Source of the DNA: a virus
Length of the DNA stretch: 55,154 nt
Virus record (IMG/VR): IMGVR_UViG_3300044714_000251
Location: 1-55,154 of that record
Strand: one strand, 5' to 3'
Below, piece by piece: positions 7,748-16,114 of this stretch (position 1 is the stretch's first letter; each line of letters begins with the position of its first letter). The translations under genes were made by a program, and so were the position numbers. A model generated the notes under the pieces. The model ran no database searches and was not told the origin of the DNA. It saw only the letters and a list, made by a program, of their open reading frames with translations.

Positions 7748-8110
7748 GTGAGCAGACAAATTCGCGTTCGACAAGCCGGTCGCCGTCCCGCCGGTCTTGG
7801 CCAGACCCTCGCCACCTCTCTCCCCGCGTGCAGCGACCTCTCGGCGGCGCAGACCGTACCCCAGGGCATCCTGATCGCCGGAGGTGGCATCGCGACGCTT
7901 GTCGGGGTCATCGGGGCCATCGCTTCCGACCAATACAAGCAGGACTTCGCCATTGCGGCGGGGTGCGGGTTGGTTGCAAGCTTCATCGGCGGTCTCTGGG
8001 CGGTAAACTCGGTCGCGAGCTGCATTGGTGGGTCGATCGCGAACGCGGTCACGACCTCGGGATCTGCGACAGGGACTGCAACGGTAGCGACGCCCGATCC
8101 GGGATACTGA
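7748..8110 (+). CDS. Multi-TM protein with GLGQ tag
   Basis: GTG start with aaggag upstream. Basic N-terminus then RRPAGLGQTLATSLPAC, and two hydrophobic stretches (about 40-60 and 70-95). 120 residues. Carries the recurrent GLGQ motif near its N-terminus, like several putative structural proteins. Confidence 0.65.
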   Translation: MSRQIRVRQAGRRPAGLGQTLATSLPACSDLSAAQTVPQGILIAGGGIATLVGVIGAIASDQYKQDFAIAAGCGLVASFIGGLWAVNSVASCIGGSIANAVTTSGSATGTATVATPDPGY

Positions 8111-8114
8111 TCCC

Positions 8115-8333
8115 GTGACCGCCCCGGCGACGCTTCTCCCCGCCGTAGGGGCGGCCGTGCTCGCGGGCGCTTACGAGGCCGGAAACGGCGTCAACGAGCG
8201 GTCCGTCCTCCTCGTCGGCTCGGTCGCGGCTGTTGGACTCGGCGCCGCGCTGGCGGTTGAGGAACAGAACTACCTCGCCGGGGGGCTGCTGGCCGCCGCG
8301 GGAGCGTTCGTGGCGTGGTCGATGCGGCGGTAA
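8115..8333 (+). CDS. Small hydrophobic protein (2-3 TM)
   Basis: GTG start only four bases after the previous stop. 72 residues, three hydrophobic segments (about 5-20, 30-48, 53-69) ending WSMRR. Holin-like, but equally a virion membrane protein. Its end meets the end of the minus-strand operon. Confidence 0.6.
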   Translation: MTAPATLLPAVGAAVLAGAYEAGNGVNERSVLLVGSVAAVGLGAALAVEEQNYLAGGLLAAAGAFVAWSMRR

Positions 8334-8335
8334 AT

Positions 8336-8560
8336 TTACTTCTTCTCCAGGATCTCGAGCGCTTTCTGAAACGGCGAGCTCGCCTTCCGGTCCGGTTTCG
8401 TGGGAACCTCGTCGGGAGCGACGAACGCACCCAACTCGATGCGGTCGAGGCGGGCTTGCAGCGTGTCGAGGAGGTCCCAGAGAGCCTGGCTGACGCTCTG
8501 CTCCGCCCGAAGCCGCTGCATCAGGTCCGTGGTCTTGGCACGGAGAGCCTCGCGTTCCAA
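8336..8560 (-). CDS. Hypothetical helical protein, last gene of minus operon
   Basis: TTG start inferred. 74 residues, strongly helical (LEREALRAKTTDLMQRLRAEQSVSQALWDLLDTLQARLDRIE), then a basic tail. Probable coiled coil, no family recognised. Start uncertain because no good Shine-Dalgarno is seen. Confidence 0.5.
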   Translation of the reverse strand: MEREALRAKTTDLMQRLRAEQSVSQALWDLLDTLQARLDRIELGAFVAPDEVPTKPDRKASSPFQKALEILEKK

Positions 8561-8565
8561 AGCGC

Positions 8566-9000
8566 TTAGGTCTCTGTGCGCCGAAGGGTCTCGACGTGAA
8601 AGAGCTCGTCGAGGGCGTCCGTCACCATTCGCACTTGAAGCGGCCTGCCACGAGGATCTTTCGGAATTGTCTCCACCCACTCGTTGCAAGCGTCCACGAC
8701 GCTTGCGTTCGCGCGCGCCCTGGCGAGGCGTCTCTGCTCCCTCGGGCTCCCGTCGAACGTTCGAAGCACCTCCACTAGGTTCAGAGCCTCGACGCAATTT
8801 AGAATTTTGATTTCGGCCGGCGTCAGAGACTCTGGGGGCCACCTTCCCGTCGCCAGGTTGTCCTGGACCCACTCGGCCCAAGCCGTGGCTCGGTTGACGA
8901 GGTTCGCCTCGGCCAGCGCACGCCTCTCGCGTTGCGTGCGGACCCACTCCTCGACCGTTCCGCGAATCACCGGCTCGTCTTCTTGCCCCAGTTCGATCAT
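8566..9000 (-). CDS. Hypothetical 144-aa protein
   Basis: Starts by overlapping the stop of the upstream gene (ATGA). Mostly helical, charged, with LVNRATAWAEWVQDNLATGRWPPESLTPAEIKIL and ARANASVVDACNEWVETIPKDPRGRPLQVRMV. No domain recognised. Part of the six-gene minus operon. Confidence 0.6.
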   Translation of the reverse strand: MIELGQEDEPVIRGTVEEWVRTQRERRALAEANLVNRATAWAEWVQDNLATGRWPPESLTPAEIKILNCVEALNLVEVLRTFDGSPREQRRLARARANASVVDACNEWVETIPKDPRGRPLQVRMVTDALDELFHVETLRRTET

Positions 9001-9353
9001 CGTTTTACTCCCAAAAGAGCCAACGAAAACACTGGCTCATCCCGCCTTGAGCCCTCCGGCTTGTCCTCGAACGTCCAGTTCACGAGGTAAGCTTTCGGGG
9101 CATCTTGTCCCTGTAATTCCGGTACCACTGTACTTGCTTGCCTCCCAGACAGCTCGGGCACCCTTCCGACCCTCCTCCGGGAGACCGCCACGCTGCTCCT
9201 GGGCGCCTCTTTACGGGCTCCGTCGGTCACCGAGAGCCCCTTGGCCCGGATGTCCTTGCAGGCCGCTAAAGCGGCGCTGCGGGCCTCCTCCGTGCTCGCC
9301 CCGGCATCGGTCGCCAGGGCGATGAGCTGCTCGACGCGCCGGAGAGGGTCCAC
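8997..9353 (-). CDS. DUF2786-like N-terminus protein
   Basis: GTG start with ggag upstream. Residues 5-35 (RRVEQLIALATDAGASTEEARSAALAACKDIR) resemble the DUF2786 helical repeat often found in phage proteins. The rest is basic then mixed. 118 residues. Family match by eye only. Confidence 0.5.
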   Translation of the reverse strand: MDPLRRVEQLIALATDAGASTEEARSAALAACKDIRAKGLSVTDGARKEAPRSSVAVSRRRVGRVPELSGRQASTVVPELQGQDAPKAYLVNWTFEDKPEGSRRDEPVFSLALLGVKR

Positions 9354-9365
9354 GGGACTCCGAGC

Positions 9366-9644
9366 TTAGCCTGCCTCAGGCACCACGCCGAGCTCTCTCT
9401 CGAGCTGCGCCACCCGGAGGGTCCCCTGCGTCACCGCGACCTTGGCTTCCTCGAGCTTCCGGCGCTCCTGGACGAGGTTTCCGTGGAGCATGTGCGAGGT
9501 GCAGAGATCCACCGACCTCGGGTCTTTGTTGCTGTTGCAGATCCGACACTTGTTCACGCGCTGAATCTCGGCAAGCTTCCGGTCTTCTCGCGCGCGGCGC
9601 ATCGCAATGGATTGAATCGGTCTCTGGGGAATGTGGCTGCTCAT
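9366..9644 (-). CDS. Small zinc-binding protein
   Basis: 92 residues. KCRICNSNKDPRSVDLCTSHMLHG has a CxxC...CxxH metal site in the middle, followed by a coiled coil (LVQERRKLEEAKVAVTQGTLRVAQLEREL). Start has aagga upstream. Likely a nucleic-acid or protein adaptor. Confidence 0.6.
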   Translation of the reverse strand: MSSHIPQRPIQSIAMRRAREDRKLAEIQRVNKCRICNSNKDPRSVDLCTSHMLHGNLVQERRKLEEAKVAVTQGTLRVAQLERELGVVPEAG

Positions 9645-9652
9645 GAGATTCC

Positions 9653-10012
9653 TTAGGCTGCCGCCACGGGCGCGGCGAGCATCTTGGTGGCGCGATCCAC
9701 CGCCACGGCCCTCACCCACGAGGACAGGTGCTGCTGGTCTTGAGTCGCGGCGCGCGTGGCACGGAGAAAGTCGACTTTTTTCAAAAACCGCACGCTCACA
9801 GGCTCTCCGTCCCCTCCCGCGGTCTCGAAGCGGAGCGGCGAGAGGGTCGCGGCAAGATCGATCTGCGAGAGTCGGAACTGCACAGCCTCGCGAATCCAAA
9901 CGGTCACGATTTCTCCATCCTTCGCCGCAGCTTGACGCACAAGCGTCAAGTCGCGCCGTTTGAAGCGGATGCAAATCGGGTAGAGGGGCTTCTCATCCGT
10001 TTTTTTCTTCAC
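9653..10012 (-). CDS. Hypothetical 119-aa protein
   Basis: GTG start overlapping the first gene of the operon by 20 bases. LYPICIRFKRRDLTLVRQAAAKDGEIVTVWIREAVQFRL has the beta strand plus two helices expected of a ribbon-helix-helix/Arc-like DNA-binding domain; a second such segment may follow (SVRFLKKVDFLRATRAA...LSSWVRAVAVDRATKM). A tandem RHH regulator is a reasonable guess. Confidence 0.5.
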   Translation of the reverse strand: MKKKTDEKPLYPICIRFKRRDLTLVRQAAAKDGEIVTVWIREAVQFRLSQIDLAATLSPLRFETAGGDGEPVSVRFLKKVDFLRATRAATQDQQHLSSWVRAVAVDRATKMLAAPVAAA

Positions 10013-10274
10013 CCGAGGGAGGGTACGGTGATTTGGGCGGTATTGCAAGGGTCTCGCGTTTCGACAGGTGCGCGACCTTGGCGAGGCCATCGCGCAGGCG
10101 ATCGATTTCGTCGGCCTGACTCAGGATTCGAACCAACATGGCTCGGAGAAGTTTCGAGTATCGCAGGCCTAGGGCTGCCGGCCAGGACTCTCCATGTCTT
10201 CGGATTGCCACAATGAGCGTGAGATCATCCACGTCAAATTCGTACTTCCCATCCTCGAGCACGATCGTTCTCAT
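9993..10274 (-). CDS. First gene of minus operon, hypothetical
   Basis: 93 residues, MRTIVLEDGKYEFDVDDLTLIVAIRRHGESWPAALGLRYSKL and so on. No domain recognised. It directly follows a good promoter next to the origin candidate, so a regulatory or early role is likely. Overlaps the next gene in the operon. Confidence 0.6.
   Translation of the reverse strand: MRTIVLEDGKYEFDVDDLTLIVAIRRHGESWPAALGLRYSKLLRAMLVRILSQADEIDRLRDGLAKVAHLSKRETLAIPPKSPYPPSGEEKNG
10029..10048 (+). promoter_or_regulatory. 20-bp element A, copy 1
   Basis: TGATTTGGGCGGTATTGCAA. One of five copies sharing TGATT(T/C), a five-base gap and GTATTGCA at fixed spacing. This copy lies antisense within the first gene of the minus operon, unlike the other four, which are upstream of plus genes. 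Confidence 0.55.
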
Positions 10275-10282
10275 CGAGGACT

Positions 10283-10311
10283 CTTATACCCCGCTCGCGG
10301 ATGTATTGCAA
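10283..10311 (-). promoter_or_regulatory. Promoter of minus operon with operator-like sequence
   Basis: Reading leftward: TTGCAA (10306-10311), 17-bp spacer, TATAAG (10283-10288), eight bases to the ATG at 10274. The -35 lies in GTATTGCAAGTGAGAC (10303-10318), which differs by one base from the element before the gene at 54008. A shared regulator is plausible. Confidence 0.6.
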
Positions 10312-10386
10312 GTGAGACGCCCCGAGACTCGAAAAGGGTGGCACAAGCACAACGTGTCACATGCGTTTTCCATTAACAAACAAACT

Positions 10387-10410
10387 GGGGGAGAAAGTTT
10401 TGTCTCCCCC
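10387..10410 (-). terminator. Intrinsic terminator for the primase-helicase transcript
   Basis: On the minus strand an 8-bp G/C hairpin (10387-10394 with 10403-10410, 8-base loop) is followed by a T-rich stretch (AGTTTGTTTGTT). It lies 216 bases past the primase stop. Confidence 0.6.
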
Positions 10411-10481
10411 ACCCCCCCCCTTCTGCGTCCACAGACATCTATAACTCCTCCCCTCGCGTAATTAAGGAAACACATGTTCCA

Positions 10482-10558
10482 GGTTGTTCCACTATAATAA
10501 TTTCAATTACTTACAAAAATCCGGTGACAACCGTCACAACCGGCACAACGGAACAACC
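10482..10558. other. Candidate replication origin: AT-rich block with 9-bp iterons
   Basis: In a GC-rich genome, 10491-10520 is almost all A/T. It is followed by tandem 9-mers GTGACAACC, GTCACAACC, GGCACAACG and a partial GAACAACC (10524-10558). GGTTGTTCC (10482-10490) is the inverse of GGAACAACC (10550-10558). Iterons plus an unwinding-like tract beside the replication primase suggest an origin; a regulator-binding region is the alternative. Nothing codes in 10275-10625. Confidence 0.55.
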
Positions 10559-10625
10559 TAGGATCCGAGGTAAAGTGTTTGCGGGGAACAAAGCAAATGC
10601 GCGCGTGATCGTGGTGAACGAACGT

Positions 10626-13019
10626 TTACACTTTGATCCATCGTCGGACTCTGGCTCCGTGCTCTCGCTTCAAACCGAGCCTTTCGTAACTCAACCCTTT
10701 GAGAACACTAGCGATTCTCATCACATCAACTCTGGACACGCGTCCTGGCTCGATTCCGAGCGCCTTGGTCGCGATGTCCGTCGTGGTGACCCCATTTCGA
10801 GCGTCATAGACATTCCCGGCAATGTCGATGGGGTGCTCCAGCCACGTTGCGATGGTGTGGGTCCATGGCTCCTCGTGAACCCGTTCGGTCTGCTCCTCTT
10901 CGCAAAGAGCTCGAAGCTCGACCGTATCCACGTGCCAGGCCTCTCCGGCCTTCACGCGGTAATAGGCCTCGGCCCAAAGCTGATCTCGAATTGCAGCAAG
11001 CCGGTCGGCTTCGATCGCGCGTACAATCTTCACGGGCCAAAACCGACGGTTACCTGAGGTGTCGAGAAGCCACTCCTCCTCGTTCGTGCTTCCCGCAAAA
11101 ACACACTGGCGCCAGTAGTCGCGGCATCTCCTCCCGAAGCTGTCCCGGTAGTAGTCCTTCGGAGATGTAAGGAACGATTTGACCTTCGAGATCTCCTTCC
11201 CTCGCAGGGCGTCGAGCTCGTCGAGGAAGATGATCCACTTTCCACGCAAGGATTGGAGGCCGTCCTTGCTCCCGATGTCGATGCGGGTCTCGCTCACCCA
11301 GAGGGGGTTCGGGACCAAGGCTCGAATCGCTCGGTTTTTTCCGAGGCCTTGAGCGCCTTCGAAGACGAGAGTGCAGTCGACTTGCGCGCCGGGCCAGATC
11401 ACACGCGCGACCGCAGACTTGAACCAGCGAGACCCGACAGCTCGCGTGTAGGGCGTGTCCTCCGCTCCGAAATACCAGGAGAGCGCCCCCTCGAGACGCG
11501 GGGTCTCGTCCCAGACGACACCCTCCAGATATTCAAGGACCGGATGGAACCGACGGCGTTCGGACGCAACCCCGATGACGCGATCCATATCCATCGATCG
11601 AAACCCCATGCCGTAGGCGCGCTCGAACCAGGAGACGAGGCGCGTCACGTCTGCATCCGTCCAGTCTCCGACGCTCGCCCCGGCAAGGTCACTCGGATGC
11701 CAGGGAGGCATTTTCAAAATGACTTCGGTCTCCTTGAAGTCGTCTCGAGCAAGGATCCCCGTCCACCTTGCATCGTGGGCGAGGATCGTGAGTGCGTTGG
11801 CGATGCAGCTTTTCGGGGTGAACCAGGTCTCCTTGTCTTCGCCGCGCCCTGCAGATCGTTGCTCCCACAAAAGCTCGCTCATCCAGGGTTCGGGAAGGAC
11901 CTGAAGGTTGGTGATTCGCGGAAGAGCATCGGCGCCCTCAAACCGTCGGGGGGGAACCGAGGTCGGCGCCGCAGGCAGATTGCCTGTGGTTGGTTCCGAC
12001 GGCGGCACACTCGCAACGCCCCCTCCCCCGTCGATGACGCGAAGGTAAGAAGGGATGTGGGTTGCGTCTTCTTTTTCGATCCACTTCTCTGCGTTCTTGA
12101 CTGTCTGATCGACCTCTTTGCGCGGGAGCCCCGCCGCGAGAGCGGCTCGCGTGAGTGTGTCGATGACGAAGTACTTGCCTGCCGGATACTCGCGCTCCAC
12201 CCCGCGCGCCGTCGAGAGGCAGCTGCACAGCTCGTGAAGAAGAGTCTGGTTGCGAAGGCCCTCGCCGCATCCAGCCACGAGGGCGGCGCGATCCTGAAGC
12301 TTGATCTCGAGATAGGACTGCGCTTTTTTCTGGTCACGACCCGTGACCTTCTCTTCTCTCTTCTTGAACGTCCACGCGGGTCTTGGTTCAGGCGTTTCAG
12401 AGGTGAGCGCAAGGATCCATGCGGGTGGCAAATGGGCGATTGGACCGGTCGAGGTCCACTTGTAGACGGTGCCGTTGGAGTGAATCGATGGCGGAGTAAC
12501 GACTTGGCCACCCTTGACCTTGATGTCGACACCTTTGGTCTTTCCAAGACCCGTGATGTTTCGAAAACGATCGACCTCGATTCCTGGAGGAACCACGAAG
12601 AGAAGTTTCTTTCCCCGCTTGCTCTCGCTGGCCGCAGTGGGGGGAAGCGCGCCGTACTCCGCCTGGAGTTCCTTGAATCGATCGGCATCGTCGACGTCGA
12701 TAGCGACGAGGTAGTACCCGGATGGTTGGAGTCCGAGAATGATTCCGATGTTGGGGGTGAATCTTTTCGCGGAGAACGCGTTGCGAAACTGTTCCTCGTC
12801 GACGAGTGGACGCGCTTGCCACGCTGTATCGATCGGATGCTTGCCGACCGACTCGCAGCTGACGTTTCGGCACGAGCAGCCGCCCTTTAGGACCGGGGCA
12901 TGAACCAGAGTCAGCTGGAGTCCCGCCGAGATGAGCGAGAGGGCCTGGTCTGTGAGCGATTTTTTGGGATCTACTTCGGGGACAAATGGCCCGATGGGCG
13001 ACGGCTCGCCTCCCATCAT
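10626..13019 (-). CDS. Primase-polymerase / VapE-type SF3-like helicase fusion
   Basis: 797 residues. Start at MMGGEPSPIG chosen for ggagggg upstream. N-terminal prim-pol signs: GGCSCRNVSCESVGKHP, LVAIDVDD (metal-binding acids) and a Val/Ser-rich core to about 230. A linker follows (about 300-370), then a VapE-like ATPase: FEGAQGLGKNRA (P-loop with Asn after Lys instead of Ser/Thr), IIFLDELDAL (Walker B), VFAGSTNEEEWLLDTSGNRRFWPV. It should prime and unwind DNA for genome replication. Runs leftward toward the origin candidate. Confidence 0.85.
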   Translation of the reverse strand: MMGGEPSPIGPFVPEVDPKKSLTDQALSLISAGLQLTLVHAPVLKGGCSCRNVSCESVGKHPIDTAWQARPLVDEEQFRNAFSAKRFTPNIGIILGLQPSGYYLVAIDVDDADRFKELQAEYGALPPTAASESKRGKKLLFVVPPGIEVDRFRNITGLGKTKGVDIKVKGGQVVTPPSIHSNGTVYKWTSTGPIAHLPPAWILALTSETPEPRPAWTFKKREEKVTGRDQKKAQSYLEIKLQDRAALVAGCGEGLRNQTLLHELCSCLSTARGVEREYPAGKYFVIDTLTRAALAAGLPRKEVDQTVKNAEKWIEKEDATHIPSYLRVIDGGGGVASVPPSEPTTGNLPAAPTSVPPRRFEGADALPRITNLQVLPEPWMSELLWEQRSAGRGEDKETWFTPKSCIANALTILAHDARWTGILARDDFKETEVILKMPPWHPSDLAGASVGDWTDADVTRLVSWFERAYGMGFRSMDMDRVIGVASERRRFHPVLEYLEGVVWDETPRLEGALSWYFGAEDTPYTRAVGSRWFKSAVARVIWPGAQVDCTLVFEGAQGLGKNRAIRALVPNPLWVSETRIDIGSKDGLQSLRGKWIIFLDELDALRGKEISKVKSFLTSPKDYYRDSFGRRCRDYWRQCVFAGSTNEEEWLLDTSGNRRFWPVKIVRAIEADRLAAIRDQLWAEAYYRVKAGEAWHVDTVELRALCEEEQTERVHEEPWTHTIATWLEHPIDIAGNVYDARNGVTTTDIATKALGIEPGRVSRVDVMRIASVLKGLSYERLGLKREHGARVRRWIKV

Positions 13020-13101
13020 CAGCGACCCCTCCACTGAACTCGGTAGGTGTTGGCGATACCTCGCCGAAAGTTTTTCTTTTTCATCTCTAGCCGGCCTCAC
13101 G

Positions 13102-13177
13102 GCTTCGTCCTCCGAAGAGGGCCACCGAAGCCCGAGGTGAGGCCCACGACCTCGGTGCCCGCTTCGGAGGACGAAGC
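13102..13177. other. Nested inverted repeat upstream of primase
   Basis: Bases 13102-13117 and 13162-13177 form an exact 16-bp inverted repeat. Inside it CCGAGGT and ACCTCGG pair again. The region 13020-13376 is otherwise non-coding between the divergent primase and nuclease genes. It could be a transcriptional regulatory structure or a second origin candidate. Confidence 0.7.
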
Positions 13178-13304
13178 GGAAAGTCTTGTCAAGCTCTGCC
13201 GAAAATCTCAAGCCTGAATTTTTCTTCTGCGCTCAGGCGTCCGGAACGACTCACGAAAAATCGACGACGCTCGAGGTCTTGAGAAAAGCCTCTTGCGCAT
13301 CGCG

Positions 13305-13324
13305 TGATTCTCGTTGTATTGCAA
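13305..13324 (+). promoter_or_regulatory. 20-bp element A, copy 2
   Basis: TGATTCTCGTTGTATTGCAA, in the divergent control region, 52 bases before the nuclease start at 13377. Confidence 0.55.
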
Positions 13325-13376
13325 GCATGTCGTCGTTGGTTTTCGGGTGTCGCGTGGCGGCCATAGGAGAAGTGCG

Positions 13377-14273
13377 TTGAGCCTTCGTGCAGGCGTTGAG
13401 GTCGTGTCGAACTCGGAAATCTCTGTTTTTCAGAGGTGTCCGCGAGAGCACTATTTCGTCTACGGACTGCGCCGAACGCGAAAAAACTTTGCGCGTGAGG
13501 CGTTGACGCGCGGGACGGGCATTCACAAGGCAACCGGTCAGCACGAACGCAGAGAGACGGTCGACTACGCAGAGCTTCGCGTCGAGGACCGGGCCCTTGT
13601 CCGAGGCTACGTGGCTTACTGGACGGGTCCGGACGGCAAAGACCGGATGCTGGACGTAACCAAGACCGACGTTCCGTTCCAGATCACGATAGGGGGCGTT
13701 CAGGTGGTCGGAGAGTTCGATGGGGTGGGTGTCCGTCGCGACACGGGTAAGCATGTCATCGTGGAGCGAAAGTCCTCCTCCGAGGACATCTCGCCCGGGA
13801 GCCCGTACTGGCAGAAGGTGTCGCTCGTCGATCGGCAGGTCTCGCTCTACCTCATCGCCGCCAAACAGAAGGGATGGGATCTCACCGAGGTGCTCTACGA
13901 CGTCCTCAAAAAACCCCGGCAGAAGAAACGAAAGGACGAGAGCGACGAGGACTTCGAACTCCGGCTCCTCGAAGACATTGCCAAAAGCCCCGGCGCGTAC
14001 TTTGTTCGGGGGGCTCTTGTCCGGCTGGAGCACGAGCACGTGGCCCACGCCAAGGATCTCGAGGGGACCGTGCATTTAATGCAGGCGGCCCGAGAGATGG
14101 GTCCGAACGTGCCGAGAAACGTGGATTCTTGTTTCAAGTTCGGTCGTCCCTGCGAGTTCGTGATCGTGTGCGGCGGAGGGGCCGACGTGATGGACGACAT
14201 GCTTTTCGAGCCCAAGAAGTCGAGCCGCACACGGGAGAATCCTCCCGTTGAAGAGAGGAGGTTCGTATTTTGA
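13377..14273 (+). CDS. Cas4/AddB-like PD-(D/E)XK nuclease
   Basis: TTG start with aggag upstream. 298 residues. The nuclease core is GEFDGVGV (Asp) and HVIVERKSSS (E-x-K), with QVSLYLIAA as the motif-III Gln helix. One early Cys (QRCPREHYF) and three late ones (SCFKFGRPCEFVIVC) match the four-Cys iron-sulfur arrangement of Cas4-type exonucleases. With the next two genes it makes a recombination module: end resection, annealing ATPase, single-strand binding. Confidence 0.8.
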   Translation: MSLRAGVEVVSNSEISVFQRCPREHYFVYGLRRTRKNFAREALTRGTGIHKATGQHERRETVDYAELRVEDRALVRGYVAYWTGPDGKDRMLDVTKTDVPFQITIGGVQVVGEFDGVGVRRDTGKHVIVERKSSSEDISPGSPYWQKVSLVDRQVSLYLIAAKQKGWDLTEVLYDVLKKPRQKKRKDESDEDFELRLLEDIAKSPGAYFVRGALVRLEHEHVAHAKDLEGTVHLMQAAREMGPNVPRNVDSCFKFGRPCEFVIVCGGGADVMDDMLFEPKKSSRTRENPPVEERRFVF

Positions 14274-14287
14274 AAACGGAGGTAGCC

Positions 14288-15382
14288 ATGAACTGGACCG
14301 ATCGGGTGGTGAAAGCGGGGACGCAGCAAGTGCTTCAGCCCCGCCTTTTCGTGTACGGGATCGCGGGGATCGGGAAGAGCACCTTCGGCGCAAGGCTTCC
14401 GTCTCCGCTCTTCGTGGACTTCGACCACGGCGTGGACGACGTGCATGTCGACCGCATTCCTGGACCGAAGACGTGGACCGAGTCGATGGACTTGATTCGA
14501 TCGATCGCGTCGAACCCTGGAGCTTACAAGTCTTTGGTGATCGACACGGTCGACCCTCTTGAGGAGATGGCGCAGGACTACGTCGCGCAGGAGGCGGGCA
14601 AATCGTTCTCGAAAATGAACGACGAGTTTGGTGCAGGTCACATTGCCGTGGGATCGGCATGGAAGCTCTTCCTTGCGGAGCTCGACATCGCCCGACAGAA
14701 CGGGATGCTCATCTGTCTCCTCGGTCACGCGAGGGTGCGTCAAGCCATGGATCCCACGCTTGGGTCGTTTGACCAGTTCACCTCCATGCTTGGAGGTCGC
14801 AGTTGGGCTGCGACTCAGAGGTGGAGCGATCTGGTGGGGTTCGCTTCCTGGGACGCCGCTCTCCTCGACAAGAAGGGAGAGCAGAGAATCGTGGTCACCG
14901 GAAAGCGGATCCTGTCCACGGTCCGAGGCTCAGGCTTCGAAGGGAAGAATCGCTACAGCCTCGAACCCAAGCTGCCTCTGGAGTGGCCGGCCCTTCTCGA
15001 GGGCATCGAGAAGCATCGCCGGACAGCGGAGGCCGTCGAAGGCCGCATTGCGTTGCTCGCGGCGTCTCTCGGAGGAGACGCGCTCGAGAAAGCGCAGAGG
15101 TTCGTCAAGGAAGCGGCGAAGGACTTGAACACACTTACGGCGATCGAGGCGGCTCTCCAAGAGAAACTGGATGCAAAACCCTCCGTAGAAGCCGTCCCGC
15201 TCGAGCCGCTCGACCAGAGGCAGGCGATTCGATCACGCATCACTGAGCTTGCGTCGAAGGTGGGCGGAGAGGCGCCGGCGAAAGCTGCGGGGTACATGGA
15301 AAATGCCGGGGAGGATCTCGTCGTTCTTCTCCAAATCGAAGAAGCGTTGAAACAAAAGGCCAATGGAGGCGCACATGTCTGA
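14288..15382 (+). CDS. Sak4-like RecA-fold ATPase
   Basis: ATG at 14288 preceded by ggagg. 364 residues. VYGIAGIGKSTF is Walker A, SLVIDTVDPLEEM Walker B, and GMLICLLGHARVR the sensor strand; this is the AAA_24/Sak4 pattern of phage single-strand annealing ATPases. Beyond about residue 245 comes a helical region with two similar segments (ASLGGDALEKAQRFVKEAAKDLNTLTAIEAAL and ASKVGGEAPAKAAGYMENAGEDLVVLLQIEEAL), an internal duplication. Confidence 0.8.
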   Translation: MNWTDRVVKAGTQQVLQPRLFVYGIAGIGKSTFGARLPSPLFVDFDHGVDDVHVDRIPGPKTWTESMDLIRSIASNPGAYKSLVIDTVDPLEEMAQDYVAQEAGKSFSKMNDEFGAGHIAVGSAWKLFLAELDIARQNGMLICLLGHARVRQAMDPTLGSFDQFTSMLGGRSWAATQRWSDLVGFASWDAALLDKKGEQRIVVTGKRILSTVRGSGFEGKNRYSLEPKLPLEWPALLEGIEKHRRTAEAVEGRIALLAASLGGDALEKAQRFVKEAAKDLNTLTAIEAALQEKLDAKPSVEAVPLEPLDQRQAIRSRITELASKVGGEAPAKAAGYMENAGEDLVVLLQIEEALKQKANGGAHV

Positions 15383-15893
15383 GGATCTCATTCCCGTCGG
15401 TTCGTACATGGCTCGCGGCACGTCGCTTGTGGAGCGAGGCTCGGGGACAGGAAACAAGGGAGCGGTCGTGGAGTTTGCGATCACGGAGGGCCCCCAGGAG
15501 GGTCGGACCATTGAATGGACGGGATGGCTTGGGGAGAAGACCCGGGAGCGCACGGCCGAAAGCCTGGCTATTTGCGGGTATGACGGAACCGACCCCAGAA
15601 CCGTGTCCAAGAACCTCGTGCAGATCGTGATCGATCACGAAACCAACGTGAGCGAGAAGAACGGCAAGACCTATGTGAACGCTCGCGTAAAGTGGGTCAA
15701 CGACCCAGCTCGAAGCCGAGCGCAATTCGAACCCACCGACGGCCAAGCGCTTGCAGGGCTTCGTGGCCTCGTTCTCCAGAAGCACGCCGAGCGTGCGAAG
15801 ACGGCGCTCTCAGAACGAGACCCTCTTGGCGAAGAAGCTGCCCGCCGAGCCAAGCAGGCTCCGAACGCTCCGGACTTCAAAGCGAAATTCTGA
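15375..15893 (+). CDS. DUF669-like / single-strand-binding protein
   Basis: ATG at 15375 with ggagg eight bases upstream, overlapping the ATPase. 172 residues: VGSYMARGTSLVERGSGTGNKGAVVEFAITEGPQEGRTIEWTGWLGEKT fits the beta-barrel start of the DUF669 proteins that accompany Sak4. The acidic tip typical of SSB is absent; the end is basic (DFKAKF). Confidence 0.6.
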   Translation: MSEDLIPVGSYMARGTSLVERGSGTGNKGAVVEFAITEGPQEGRTIEWTGWLGEKTRERTAESLAICGYDGTDPRTVSKNLVQIVIDHETNVSEKNGKTYVNARVKWVNDPARSRAQFEPTDGQALAGLRGLVLQKHAERAKTALSERDPLGEEAARRAKQAPNAPDFKAKF

Positions 15894-16114
15894 TGGGGGC
15901 ACCAAGAACAAACCCGGGGGCCTTCGACTGCTTACACGAAAGCCGAGCCGGACGAGCCGACGTTCATCTTGCTCGCGCGAGACAAAGGGGGCTCCGGCAC
16001 TGGTACGGCAGTGGGCTATTGGTAGAGTCTCGGCGGGAGAGGACGCGGCCAAGGTCCTGGAAGCCATGGGACTGCGCCGCAGCCATGGAGAAGTGGCGGA
16101 AGGAAAATCGTTGA
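15893..16114 (+). pseudogene. Frameshifted conserved phage protein
   Basis: Three frames must be joined to read one coherent protein: MGAPRTNPG, then PSTAYTKAEPDEPTFILLARDK, then GAPALVRQWAIGRVSAGEDAAKVLEAM, then DCAAAMEKWRKENR and stop. TKAEPDEPTFxLLARD and CAxAMExW are phrases I associate with a small phage protein family. Each shift is repaired by deleting one G from a G-run (15916-15920, 15987-15991, 16068-16070). This is decay, assembly error, or very unusual recoding. Confidence 0.65.

Noticed and set aside
10524-11057. Plus-strand frame starting in the iterons
   Set aside because: Lies over the origin candidate and antisense to the end of the primase gene; no domain.
11253-12890. 545-codon open frame on the plus strand
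   Set aside because: Exactly antisense to the primase-helicase, with no ribosome site and no sensible domain; a GC-bias shadow.
14288-15382. Packaging ATPase or terminase
   Set aside because: Motifs and neighbours fit Sak4-type recombination ATPases; no nuclease or large-terminase domain.
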